Source of the DNA: Burkholderiaceae bacterium
GTDB taxonomy: Bacteria > Pseudomonadota > Gammaproteobacteria > Burkholderiales > Burkholderiaceae_C
DNA: 9,163 nucleotides
Direction: 5' to 3'
NCBI GenBank assembly: GCA_031256305.1
Contig: JAIRQU010000056.1
Coordinates: 1 to 9,163 of the forward strand
A program made the position numbers and the translations under genes. Positions 1 through 5,847 of the stretch are shown piece by piece (the stretch's first letter is position 1; each line of letters opens with the position of its first letter). The notes under the pieces were generated by a model. The model was given only the letters and a program-made list of their open reading frames with translations. It ran no database searches and was not told the DNA's origin.

Positions 1-350
1 ATCTGCGCGCCAGCGGCCAGCAGGCGGGCGGCGCTGGTCATGGCCTGACCAGGGCTGCATTGGTAGCTGCCGAAGGGCAGATCGCTCAGGACAAAGGCAC
101 GGCGCGCGCCCTGGCTGACGCATTCGGTGTGATAGACCATGTGCTCCAGCGTGACCGGTAGGGTGGTCGAGCGGCCCTGCACGGCGTTGCCCAGCGAGTC
201 GCCAACCAGGATGGCATCGACGCCGCAGCGGTCCATCAGCGCCGCAAAGCTGGCGTCGTAACAGGTGAGCATGGCGATCTTGCGGCCTTCGGCGCGCATC
301 TTGCCCAGCCCGGAGAGGGTTATGGGCTTATCGTTTTGCAGGTAACTCAT
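1..350 (-). CDS. panB: 3-methyl-2-oxobutanoate hydroxymethyltransferase (PanB), 5' part only
   Basis: PanB (ketopantoate hydroxymethyltransferase) transfers a hydroxymethyl group from 5,10-methylene-tetrahydrofolate to 2-oxoisovalerate, the first committed step of pantothenate and CoA synthesis in the cytoplasm. Only the first 116 codons are present; the gene runs off the left edge. Reading the minus strand from the ATG at 350-348, the protein starts [19 protein letters not shown] and shows the family motifs [12 protein letters not shown] (about residues 25-36), the metal-binding-loop motif LVGDSLGN (about 48-55), TLPVT (about 62-66), YHT (about 71-73) and SDLPFGSY (about 87-94). A GGAG Shine-Dalgarno (minus-strand sense of 357-360) lies 6 nt before the ATG and supports this start. 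The gene is divergent from lemA across an 86-nt gap. I see no damage in the visible part. The family call is secure; the rest of the gene is not visible. Confidence 0.95.
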   Translation of the reverse strand, partial: MSYLQNDKPITLSGLGKMRAEGRKIAMLTCYDASFAALMDRCGVDAILVGDSLGNAVQGRSTTLPVTLEHMVYHTECVSQGARRAFVLSDLPFGSYQCSPGQAMTSAARLLAAGAQ

Positions 351-436
351 GGAATACTCCGCACTTGGTCTTGGATGAAAAAGGGCCGTATATTAGGTTC
401 ACACCTTTACCCATGCATATCCTACGGGGAACAGTC
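351..436. promoter_or_regulatory. Divergent panB / lemA intergenic promoter region
   Basis: This 86-nt gap separates two divergent genes and must hold both promoters if each is transcribed from here. It is more AT-rich than its surroundings. On the plus strand, TTGGTC (365-370) and TATATT (389-394), 18 nt apart, make a plausible sigma-70-type promoter for lemA, with a start near 401 and a leader of about 36 nt. The AT core GTATATTA (388-395) read on the minus strand contains TAATAT and might also serve panB, but I see no good minus-strand -35. A purine-rich CGGGGAA (425-431) is the likely lemA ribosome binding site. No clear operator is visible. The promoter call rests on resemblance only. 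Confidence 0.45.
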
Positions 437-1090
437 ATGAAACACGGATGGATCATCAAACTGGGCGCGGCGCTGCTGCTGGCGCTTTCATTGTCGGGTT
501 GCGGCTACAACCGCTTTCAGCAACTCGACGAAGCCACCAAATCGGCCTGGAGCGAGGTGGTCAACCAGTATCAGCGCCGCGCCGATCTGGTGCCCAACAT
601 CGTTGCCACGGTACAGGGGCAAGCGAACTTTGAGCAGACCACGCTCACGCGCGTGATCGAGGCGCGCGCCAAGGCCACGTCGATTCAGGTCACGCCCGAA
701 ACGCTCAACGACCCGGCGGCATTCCAGAAATTCCAGCAGGCGCAGGGCGAGCTGTCGGGCGCGCTGTCGCGCCTGATGGCGGTGTCCGAGAGCTACCCGA
801 CCCTGCAAGCCAACCAGGGCTTTCAGGATTTGCGCGTGACGCTCGAAGGCACTGAAAACCGCATCACCGTGGCGCGCGGGCGCTACATTCAGGCGGTGCA
901 GGCGTACAACGTGCTGGCGCGCAGCTTTCCGACCAACCTGACGGCGATGGCGTTCGGCTACAAGCCCAAGGAGAACTTCACCGTGGGCAACGAGGCCGAG
1001 ATCGCCGCGCCGCCCAAGGTGGACTTTGGCGCGCTGAATGCGCCGTCCGCCGCGCCCGCCCTGGCCCCGGCGGTTCCCGCATCCCGGTAA
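437..1090 (+). CDS. lemA: LemA family lipoprotein
   Basis: This is a 217-aa LemA-family protein whose biochemical function is not established. The N-terminus has a lipoprotein signal: MKH, a hydrophobic stretch at about residues 9-19, then lipobox L-S-G-C with Cys22 as the predicted lipidated residue. The mature part carries the family core: AWSEVVNQYQRRADLVPN (37-54), then long helices, the ENRITVARGRY segment (140-150), and YNVLARSFPTNLTA followed by FGYKP (about 157-177). A low-complexity Ala/Pro tail (about 198-215) follows. I chose the ATG at 437 because a GGGGA ribosome site precedes it and the signal peptide then starts properly; an in-frame GTG at 365 would add 24 residues that spoil the signal. 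It is the first gene of a three-gene unit with two TPM-domain genes, a common arrangement for this family. Lipidation suggests anchoring in the periplasmic face of the envelope, in contrast to LemA proteins with an N-terminal membrane helix. Confidence 0.92.
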   Translation: MKHGWIIKLGAALLLALSLSGCGYNRFQQLDEATKSAWSEVVNQYQRRADLVPNIVATVQGQANFEQTTLTRVIEARAKATSIQVTPETLNDPAAFQKFQQAQGELSGALSRLMAVSESYPTLQANQGFQDLRVTLEGTENRITVARGRYIQAVQAYNVLARSFPTNLTAMAFGYKPKENFTVGNEAEIAAPPKVDFGALNAPSAAPALAPAVPASR

Positions 1091-1098
1091 GGCGCGCC

Positions 1099-2040
1099 GT
1101 GGCAAACCGCTGGATACGCCTGCTGGTTGCTATCGTTTTGATGGCGGCGGCGTGGGCCGCGCAGGCGCAAATACCGGGGCAGGCGCAGCCCTCCGCGCTG
1201 CAAGTGCAACCCGTGCCGCCGCTGACGGGCCGGGTGATTGACGCGACCGGCACGCTGTCGGCGCAGGATCAGGCGGCCATCGACGCCAAGCTGGCCGCGC
1301 TGGAGCATGACAAGGGCGCGCAGGTGGTGGTGCTGATGGTGCCCACCACCGCGCCTGAAGACATCGCCGCCTATGCCAACCGCGTCGGCAACGCCTGGAA
1401 GATCGGCCGCAAGGACGTGGGCGACGGCCTGATAGTGCTGGTGGCCAAGAACGACCGGCGCGCGCGCATCGAAGTGGCCAAGACGCTCGAAGGCGCGGTG
1501 CCCGACCTGGCCGCCAGCCACATCATCGAAAACGTCATCACGCCCGCCTTTCGGCGCGGCGATTACGCGGGCGGCTTGAGCGCGGCGGTCGATCAGCTCG
1601 ACGCGCGTATCCGGGGCGAGCCGCTGCCGCCGGTGGCCGCGCAGCCGCAAGGCGGCGCGCGCGGCGCGGCCATGCCCGATTGGGGATCGTTGATTGCGCT
1701 GCTGTTGATCGGCGTGCCCATCGTCGGCGGGATAGTGCGCGGCGTGCTTGGACGCAGCCTGGGCGCGGTGGTCACCGGCGCGGCGGCGGGCGGACTGGCG
1801 TGGCTGCTGACCGCCAGTCTGGTCATTGCGGTTGCTGGGGGCGCGCTGGCGTTGCTGATTGCGCTGTTCGCCGGTTTGGCTTCGGCTTTGCCCATGCGCG
1901 GCGGCTGGGGCGGGCCGGTCTTTTTACCGGGTGGCGGTGGATTCGGTGGGGGCGGCTTTGGCGGCGGCGGATTCGGCGGAGGATTCAGCTCCGGCGGCGG
2001 CGGTAATTTTGGCGGCGGCGGGGCCAGCGGCAATTGGTGA
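1099..2040 (+). CDS. Secreted/membrane TPM-domain protein with glycine-rich tail (YgcG-like)
   Basis: This is a 313-aa TPM-domain protein (the domain named for TLP18.3, Psb32 and MOLO-1). It has a Sec signal peptide with likely cleavage after A-Q-A (21-23), then a TPM domain at about residues 42-170. That domain opens with LTGRVIDATGTLS and contains the IGRKDVGDGLIVLVAKNDRR strand-loop (102-121) and ITPAFRRGDYAGGL (147-160). A linker leads to hydrophobic segments at about 196-214 and 222-264, then a tail of GGGGFG repeats (about 277-309) ending in NW. The start is a GTG at 1099, 8 nt after the lemA stop, with GGTAAGG overlapping that stop as ribosome site. The TPM domain should lie in the periplasm. 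Some TPM proteins have phosphatase activity and plant TLP18.3 acts in photosystem II repair; neither can be inferred here. Close spacing implies co-transcription with lemA. Confidence 0.9.
   Translation: MANRWIRLLVAIVLMAAAWAAQAQIPGQAQPSALQVQPVPPLTGRVIDATGTLSAQDQAAIDAKLAALEHDKGAQVVVLMVPTTAPEDIAAYANRVGNAWKIGRKDVGDGLIVLVAKNDRRARIEVAKTLEGAVPDLAASHIIENVITPAFRRGDYAGGLSAAVDQLDARIRGEPLPPVAAQPQGGARGAAMPDWGSLIALLLIGVPIVGGIVRGVLGRSLGAVVTGAAAGGLAWLLTASLVIAVAGGALALLIALFAGLASALPMRGGWGGPVFLPGGGGFGGGGFGGGGFGGGFSSGGGGNFGGGGASGNW
1916..2031 (+). repeat. Glycine-codon microrepeat coding for the GGGGFG tail
   Basis: The 3' end of the upstream TPM gene is built from degenerate repeats of GGN-rich hexacodons (pattern GGCGGCGGCGGATTCGGC and close variants) encoding Gly-Gly-Gly-Gly-Phe-Gly. 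About three clean copies are followed by looser Gly/Ser/Asn versions. Such sequence is prone to slippage and copy-number change. Glycine-rich C-termini are common in membrane TPM proteins of this type, so the tail belongs to the gene and is not an insertion. Confidence 0.7.
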
Positions 2041-2059
2041 CGGCGAAAGGAACTTTTCC

Positions 2060-2593
2060 ATGTTCAGTCCTATCATGCGCGCGCTGCGCCACCGCTGGAT
2101 CGGCGAATCCGCCGCGCGCCGCGCCGTACCGTCGGCGCTGGCCGAGCGGTTGGCGCGGCAGGTGGCCGCCAGCGAAGCGCGCCACGGCGGCGAAATCCGC
2201 CTGTGCGTCGAAGGCGGCCTGCCCGCCAGCTACTTGTGGCGGCACGTATTGCGGCGCGTGCCCATTGGCGCGCTGGCCCGGCAGCGCGCGGCCATGATGT
2301 TCGCCAAGCTGCGCGTGTGGGATACCGAGGTCAACAATGGCGTACTGATCTACGTGCTGCTGGCCGCGCACCATCTGGAAATCGTGGCCGACCGCGGCAT
2401 CACGCGGCACGTCGCGCCCGATCAGTGGCAGGCCATGATCGCCCATCTAAGCCAAGCCTTCGCGCAAGGCCAGATTGAGCAAGGCTTGACGCAGGCGGTT
2501 GCCGAGGTGGGCGCGGCGCTGGAGCGGCACTTTCCGTTGGAACCGGGCCAGGTCAAATCCAATGAGTTGCCGGATATGCCGGTGATCGTGTAG
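2060..2593 (+). CDS. TPM-domain protein without signal peptide
   Basis: This is a 177-aa second TPM-domain protein. It has no signal peptide and no clear membrane helix, so it is predicted to be cytoplasmic or peripheral. Diagnostic features are an N-terminal helix with LAERLARQVAASEARHGGEI (27-46, comparable to the first helix and strand of the domain), FAKLRVWDTEVNNGVLIYVL (81-100), LEIVADRGI (106-114) and FAQGQIEQGLTQAV (134-147), which matches the FxxGxxxxGL end of TPM domains. The ATG at 2060 is chosen because GAAAGGA (2045-2051) lies at good ribosome-site distance; the reading frame stays open upstream but only over the previous gene in another frame. It follows the membrane TPM gene by 19 nt and is probably the third gene of the lemA unit, placing one TPM domain on each side of the membrane. 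Its function is unknown. Confidence 0.87.
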   Translation: MFSPIMRALRHRWIGESAARRAVPSALAERLARQVAASEARHGGEIRLCVEGGLPASYLWRHVLRRVPIGALARQRAAMMFAKLRVWDTEVNNGVLIYVLLAAHHLEIVADRGITRHVAPDQWQAMIAHLSQAFAQGQIEQGLTQAVAEVGAALERHFPLEPGQVKSNELPDMPVIV

Positions 2594-2609
2594 CCCGCGA
2601 ATTCAAGCG

Positions 2610-3210
2610 ATGGCAACCGGCTTGGGGAGCACTTTGCTGGCGATGGCTGGCTTTGCCTTGGCCACGTCGGCCAGCCCAGGGCCAGTCAACATCGTGGCGG
2701 CCATGTCCGGGGCCAAGTTCGGCGTGCGCCAAACCGCGCCCTATGTGTTGGGCGCGACCTTGGGCTTTGTGTCTATTTTGGCGCTGGCTGGCGCCGCTGC
2801 TGACCCGCATCCCGCGATTGCAGCAAGCGTTGGCGCTATTGGGTTCCCTGTATATGCTGTACTTGGCGTACAAACTGGCGCGCGCGTCCGCCGCCCATCT
2901 GGACGGCTGCCCAAACGCCGGGCCGCCTGGTATTTTTTCGGGAGTGGCCGCCCAGTACACGAACCCCAAGGCATGGATTGTCGCCGTGTCCGCCATTTCG
3001 ATCTACGTGGCAACCGGGCGGCGCTATGGCGCGCTGCTACTGGCTTTTTGCGCCATTTTTCTGGTGCTCTGCTTTCCCTCTTTGCTGGCGTGGAGTGTCG
3101 CGGGTGCGTCGCTGGCCAGATGGCTGGGCGGCATCAGGGCCTTTAACCTGGCGATGGCGCTGCTGCTGGTTTTATCCGTGGCGTCGTTTCTGATCGAATT
3201 TTTCTTCTGA
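2610..3210 (+). pseudogene. LysE/RhtB-family amino-acid exporter, frameshifted
   Basis: The segment encodes a LysE-type exporter in two frames. From the ATG at 2610 one frame gives the N-terminus with the family signature SASPGPVNIVAAMSGAKFG, then LGATLGFVSILALAG. Near 2790-2805 homology moves to the +1 frame, which gives LLTRIPRLQQALALLGSLYM, YLAYKLARAS, FSGVAAQYTNPKAW (the typical F..G...Q..NPKAW element) and three further hydrophobic helices ending at the TGA at 3208-3210. The joined product is about 199 aa, near the usual 200-210. The unshifted frame stops at 3146 after unrelated sequence. Family members export amino acids or related metabolites through the inner membrane. The start is 16 nt after the TPM gene with no convincing ribosome site. 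The lesion is either a true disabling mutation or a sequence error; the rest of the coding sequence is well preserved, so a recent event or an error are both likely. Confidence 0.85.
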
Positions 3211-3224
3211 GCAAGCCGCCAGAT

Positions 3225-3256
3225 CCGCCCGATGGGCGCAGCAGCCATCCGGGCGG
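3225..3256. terminator. Hairpin between convergent genes, possible terminator
   Basis: CCGCCCGATGG (3225-3235) pairs with CCATCCGGGCGG (3245-3256), giving an 11-bp GC-rich stem with one bulged C and a 9-nt loop. It lies in the 63-nt gap between the convergent exporter gene and SOD-like gene, where a two-way terminator would be expected. No T-tract follows on either strand, so it is not a canonical intrinsic terminator. Confidence 0.4.
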
Positions 3257-3273
3257 CAGGCGCGTTCGGGCGA

Positions 3274-3843
3274 TCAGCGGCTCGGCGTCACGGCGCGGAT
3301 CACGCCGCAGGCAATGGCCGGACCGGCATGGCCGTCGGGCTGGATGGCCCAGTCGTCAATGTCGCGGTGCACCACGACGGTTTTGCCGATTACGCTATCG
3401 GGGCCGTCCAGCTTGACTTGCGCGCTAAGGTAATTGACGGTGGCCGTGCCCTGCTCATTGGGAACCAGCATCGGCAAATCGCCCGCCATGCCCGCGCCGG
3501 GATAACTGTGCTGCTTGTGCGTGGGGTTGAAAATGCTGCCCGTGGCATCGGGCGCGGAACAATCCTCCGCCGTTTGGATGTGCAGGGCGTTGCCTTGTAG
3601 CGCCATCTTGCCGCGCGGGGGCAGATGCTCGACCTGACCGGTAATCAGAACATCGTTTTGCCATTGTTTGAAGTGCAACTCGCCGGTGATGGGCGCGTTT
3701 GCATCCGGTGATGCGGGCGGCGTGGCGCGCAGTTGCACCACGGCTTGCAGCGGCAGGGGCGTCGTGGCGCAAGCGGTCAGCAGCGCCGTGGCGGCGGTGG
3801 CTGTGCAAGCGGCAAGAGCCAGGACGGAACGGGGAAAATACAT
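3274..3843 (-). CDS. Cu/Zn superoxide dismutase-like lipoprotein with lost metal ligands
   Basis: This 189-aa protein has the SodC fold but probably not its activity. The signal peptide ends in lipobox L-T-A-C (22-25), so Cys25 is the likely lipidated residue. SodC features kept are ALHIQ in place of GFHIH (86-90), DCSAPDAT (94-101), FNPT (105-108), AGDLPMLV (120-127), DGPDSVIGKTVVVHRDIDD (146-164) and IACGVI (177-182). By alignment to human SOD1 from memory, His46 (H88), His71 (H112), Asp83 (D122), His120 (H159) and the disulfide cysteines (C95, C179) remain. His48 is Gln90, bridging His63 is Ile104 with about two residues missing before it, His80 is Met119, and catalytic Arg143 is Ala176. 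The ATG at 3843 is preferred because GGAGA sits just before it; ATGs at 3855 and 3879 lack one. The gene is divergent from the HlyD/ABC operon and convergent with the exporter remnant. It may be a metal-binding or structural envelope protein; that is inference. Confidence 0.85.
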   Translation of the reverse strand: MYFPRSVLALAACTATAATALLTACATTPLPLQAVVQLRATPPASPDANAPITGELHFKQWQNDVLITGQVEHLPPRGKMALQGNALHIQTAEDCSAPDATGSIFNPTHKQHSYPGAGMAGDLPMLVPNEQGTATVNYLSAQVKLDGPDSVIGKTVVVHRDIDDWAIQPDGHAGPAIACGVIRAVTPSR

Positions 3844-3913
3844 GCGGTTCTCCATGTCGAGAGCGAGGAAAATAAACAAGAATATCTGATCTTAGAGCTA
3901 TAAACGTTTCATC
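3844..3913. promoter_or_regulatory. Divergent SOD-like / HlyD intergenic promoter region
   Basis: This 70-nt gap between two divergent starts is strikingly AT-rich from about 3868 to 3908. On the plus strand TATAAA (3899-3904) ends 9 nt before the ATG of the HlyD-type gene. If it is the -10 element the transcript would have only about a 3-nt leader, which fits the absence of a Shine-Dalgarno. No good matching -35 is visible. On the minus strand the AT-rich stretch around 3869-3903 should hold the SOD-like promoter, but I cannot choose a hexamer pair. Confidence 0.4.
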
Positions 3914-4858
3914 ATGCGACTATTGCCGATCGTGTTCTTGTTGGTCTTGGCGCTGGCCGGCTGCGGCAGGCAGGCCCCGCGCGCGCTGGGCACACTGGAG
4001 TTCGACCGCATGGCCGTGCCCGCGCCGGTGGCGGAAAAAATCGTGTCTATCGATGTCAAGGAAGGCCAGCGCGTGCGCGCGGGTCAGGTGCTGTTGCAAC
4101 TGGAGCCGGACTATACGCAGGCGCAACTGGCCGCGTTGCAGGCGCAGACGCGGCAAAACAGCGCGCATCTGGACGAGCTGCGCAACGGCCCGCGCCGCGA
4201 GGAGATTGCCGCTGCCCGCGCCAACCTGGCGGCGGCGCAGGCGCAAGCCGTCAACACGCGCGCCGCTTACGCGCGCGCCGAGCGTCTGGCGCCTTCGCGC
4301 GCGGTTTCGACGCAGGATGTCGATAGCGCCCGCGCGGCAGCCGATTCAGCCGCCGCGCAGGTGCGCGCGGCCCAGCAAACGCTCCTGGAACTGGAACGGG
4401 GAACCCGCTTTGAAGAAGTCGATCAGGGTCGCGCCGCACTGGCCGCCGCTAGCGCCCAGGCTGCCGCGGAGCGTGTCACGCTGGGCAAGCTGACGGTGAC
4501 CGCGCCGCGCGACGCGCTGGTGGACAGCCTGCCCTACAAACTGGGCGACCAGGCGCCGGTGGGATCGCCGCTGGCGGTGTTGCTGGCGGGTAGCGCGCCT
4601 TATGCGCGGGTGTACGTGCCCGAGGGGTTGCGCGCCCATGTGCGCGTGGGCAGCCGGGCGCACGTTAGGATTGAAGGCGACGCCAGAACCTACGCGGGCG
4701 CGGTGCGCATGATCCGCAGCAGCCCGTCGTTCACGCCGTATTACGCGCTGACCGGCCAGGACGCCGCGCGCCTGTCGTATCTGGCCGAAATCCAATTGGG
4801 GCAAGACGCGCGCGATCTGCCCGCCGGCCTGCCCGTGACCGCGGAATTTGACCGATGA
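3914..4858 (+). CDS. HlyD-family periplasmic adaptor lipoprotein of an ABC exporter (YbhG-like)
   Basis: This is a 314-aa membrane fusion (adaptor) protein that would link an inner-membrane exporter to an outer-membrane channel. It has a lipoprotein signal with lipobox L-A-G-C (Cys17). It follows the adaptor domain order: first biotinyl-lipoyl half with VAEKIVSIDVKEGQRVRAGQ (39-58), an Ala/Gln/Arg-rich alpha-hairpin coiled coil (about 67-190) containing LRNGPRREEI (89-98) as seen in YbhG-type proteins, second lipoyl half LTVTAPRDALVD (193-204) and GDQAPVGSPLAVLL (211-224), then the beta-barrel (about 228-314). It lacks a Shine-Dalgarno and has TATAAA just upstream. Its stop overlaps the ATPase start by ATGA (4855-4858), so the two are translationally coupled. 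Export substrate unknown; the YbhGFSR family has been tied to drug and cation efflux in E. coli. No outer-membrane factor gene is in the window, so a TolC-type protein encoded elsewhere is presumed. Confidence 0.9.
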   Translation: MRLLPIVFLLVLALAGCGRQAPRALGTLEFDRMAVPAPVAEKIVSIDVKEGQRVRAGQVLLQLEPDYTQAQLAALQAQTRQNSAHLDELRNGPRREEIAAARANLAAAQAQAVNTRAAYARAERLAPSRAVSTQDVDSARAAADSAAAQVRAAQQTLLELERGTRFEEVDQGRAALAAASAQAAAERVTLGKLTVTAPRDALVDSLPYKLGDQAPVGSPLAVLLAGSAPYARVYVPEGLRAHVRVGSRAHVRIEGDARTYAGAVRMIRSSPSFTPYYALTGQDAARLSYLAEIQLGQDARDLPAGLPVTAEFDR

Positions 4859-5847
4859 GCGCTGTTGCGCTGAATGCCGAACCGGACGCCGTGTTAGCCA
4901 TCCGGGCCACCGGTCTGACCAAGCGTTTCGGCGCGCTGACGGCTGTCGATAACCTTGATCTGGCCGTGCCGCGCGGGCAGGTGTATGGTTTTCTCGGCCC
5001 CAACGGCAGCGGCAAATCGACCACCATCCGCATGTTGTGCGGGCTGCTCTCGCCCACCAGCGGAACCATCGAGGTGCTGGGCCTGCCCATCCCTGAACAG
5101 GCCGAGGCGCTGCGCCGGCGCATTGGCTACATGACGCAAAAATTCTCGCTCTACGAGGATTTGACGGTACGCGAAAACCTGGAATTCCTTGCCACCGTGC
5201 AGGGCTTGTCCAAGGCCCGCGTGAAAAACCGGGTCGATGAGCTGGTCGCGCAATACGCTTTGGCCGACCGGCAAAAGCAACTTGCGGGCACCTTGAGCGG
5301 CGGGCAAAAGCAGCGTCTGGCGCTGGCTGGCGCGGTGGCGCACGCGCCGGAGCTGCTGTTTCTGGACGAGCCGACCAGCGCTGTCGATCCCGAATCGCGG
5401 CGCGGTTTCTGGGAAAAGCTGTTCGACCTGGCCGACGCGGGCGCCACGCTGCTGGTGTCCACGCATTACATGGACGAGGCCGAGCGCTGTCACCGGCTGG
5501 CGATTCTGGACAATGGCCGCCTGATGGCCGACGGCGCGCCCGCCGCGCTGATGAGCGCGTTGGCGGGCCGCGCCTTTATTGTCCAGGCCCGGCAGCCGCG
5601 CCGCGCCCAGGCGCTGCTGGCGGCGCTGCCCGGCGTGTTGAGCGCCGCGCAAATCGGCAACACGCTGCGCGTGCTGGCCGCCACGCCCGACGTCGCCTGG
5701 CCGCAACGCCTGGACGCGGCGTTGCAGGCGGCGGGCCTGCGCGCCAGCATCGCGCCAGCGGCGCCCAATCTGGAAGATGTGTTCGTCGCCGCGACCAGGG
5801 CAGGGCGACCAGCCGGGCAGCCCGTCCAGCAAGGTGAACCGGCATGA
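4855..5847 (+). CDS. ABC transporter ATP-binding protein (YbhF-like, single NBD)
   Basis: This 330-aa ATPase powers the exporter from the cytoplasmic face. All motifs are intact: Walker A GPNGSGKST (48-56), Q-loop Gln95 in GYMTQKFSLYEDLTV, signature LSGGQ (147-151), Walker B LLFLDEP (167-173) with catalytic Glu172, D-loop SAVDP (175-179) and switch His204 in STHYMDEAE. GYMTQKFSLYEDLTVRENLE is typical of ABC-2/drug-type ATPases (CcmA group). The C-terminal 90 residues form the accessory region of this group and end in NLEDVFVAATRAGR. It has one nucleotide-binding domain, whereas E. coli YbhF has two fused, so it should act as a homodimer. Its start overlaps the adaptor gene by 4 nt and its end overlaps the permease by 4 nt (5844-5847), marking a tight operon. 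Confidence 0.95.
   Translation: MSAVALNAEPDAVLAIRATGLTKRFGALTAVDNLDLAVPRGQVYGFLGPNGSGKSTTIRMLCGLLSPTSGTIEVLGLPIPEQAEALRRRIGYMTQKFSLYEDLTVRENLEFLATVQGLSKARVKNRVDELVAQYALADRQKQLAGTLSGGQKQRLALAGAVAHAPELLFLDEPTSAVDPESRRGFWEKLFDLADAGATLLVSTHYMDEAERCHRLAILDNGRLMADGAPAALMSALAGRAFIVQARQPRRAQALLAALPGVLSAAQIGNTLRVLAATPDVAWPQRLDAALQAAGLRASIAPAAPNLEDVFVAATRAGRPAGQPVQQGEPA

Noticed and set aside
365..436. GTG start at 365 extending LemA by 24 residues
   Set aside because: It would put polar sequence before the lipoprotein signal, overlap the likely -35 element, and has no ribosome site; the ATG at 437 has one.
2785..2810. Programmed ribosomal frameshifting as the explanation for the split exporter gene
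   Set aside because: I see no slippery heptamer, no internal Shine-Dalgarno-like stimulator tied to a stop codon, and no stop near the shift point; LysE-type exporters are not known to use it.
3844..3879. Longer starts for the SOD-like protein at 3879 or 3855
   Set aside because: Neither has a ribosome site, and the extra residues precede a normal lipoprotein signal; GGAGA directly precedes the ATG at 3843.
4894..5832. A 312-codon minus-strand open frame opposite the ABC ATPase
   Set aside because: Composition is His/Arg/Gln/Gly-rich with no domain; every ATPase motif is intact on the plus strand.
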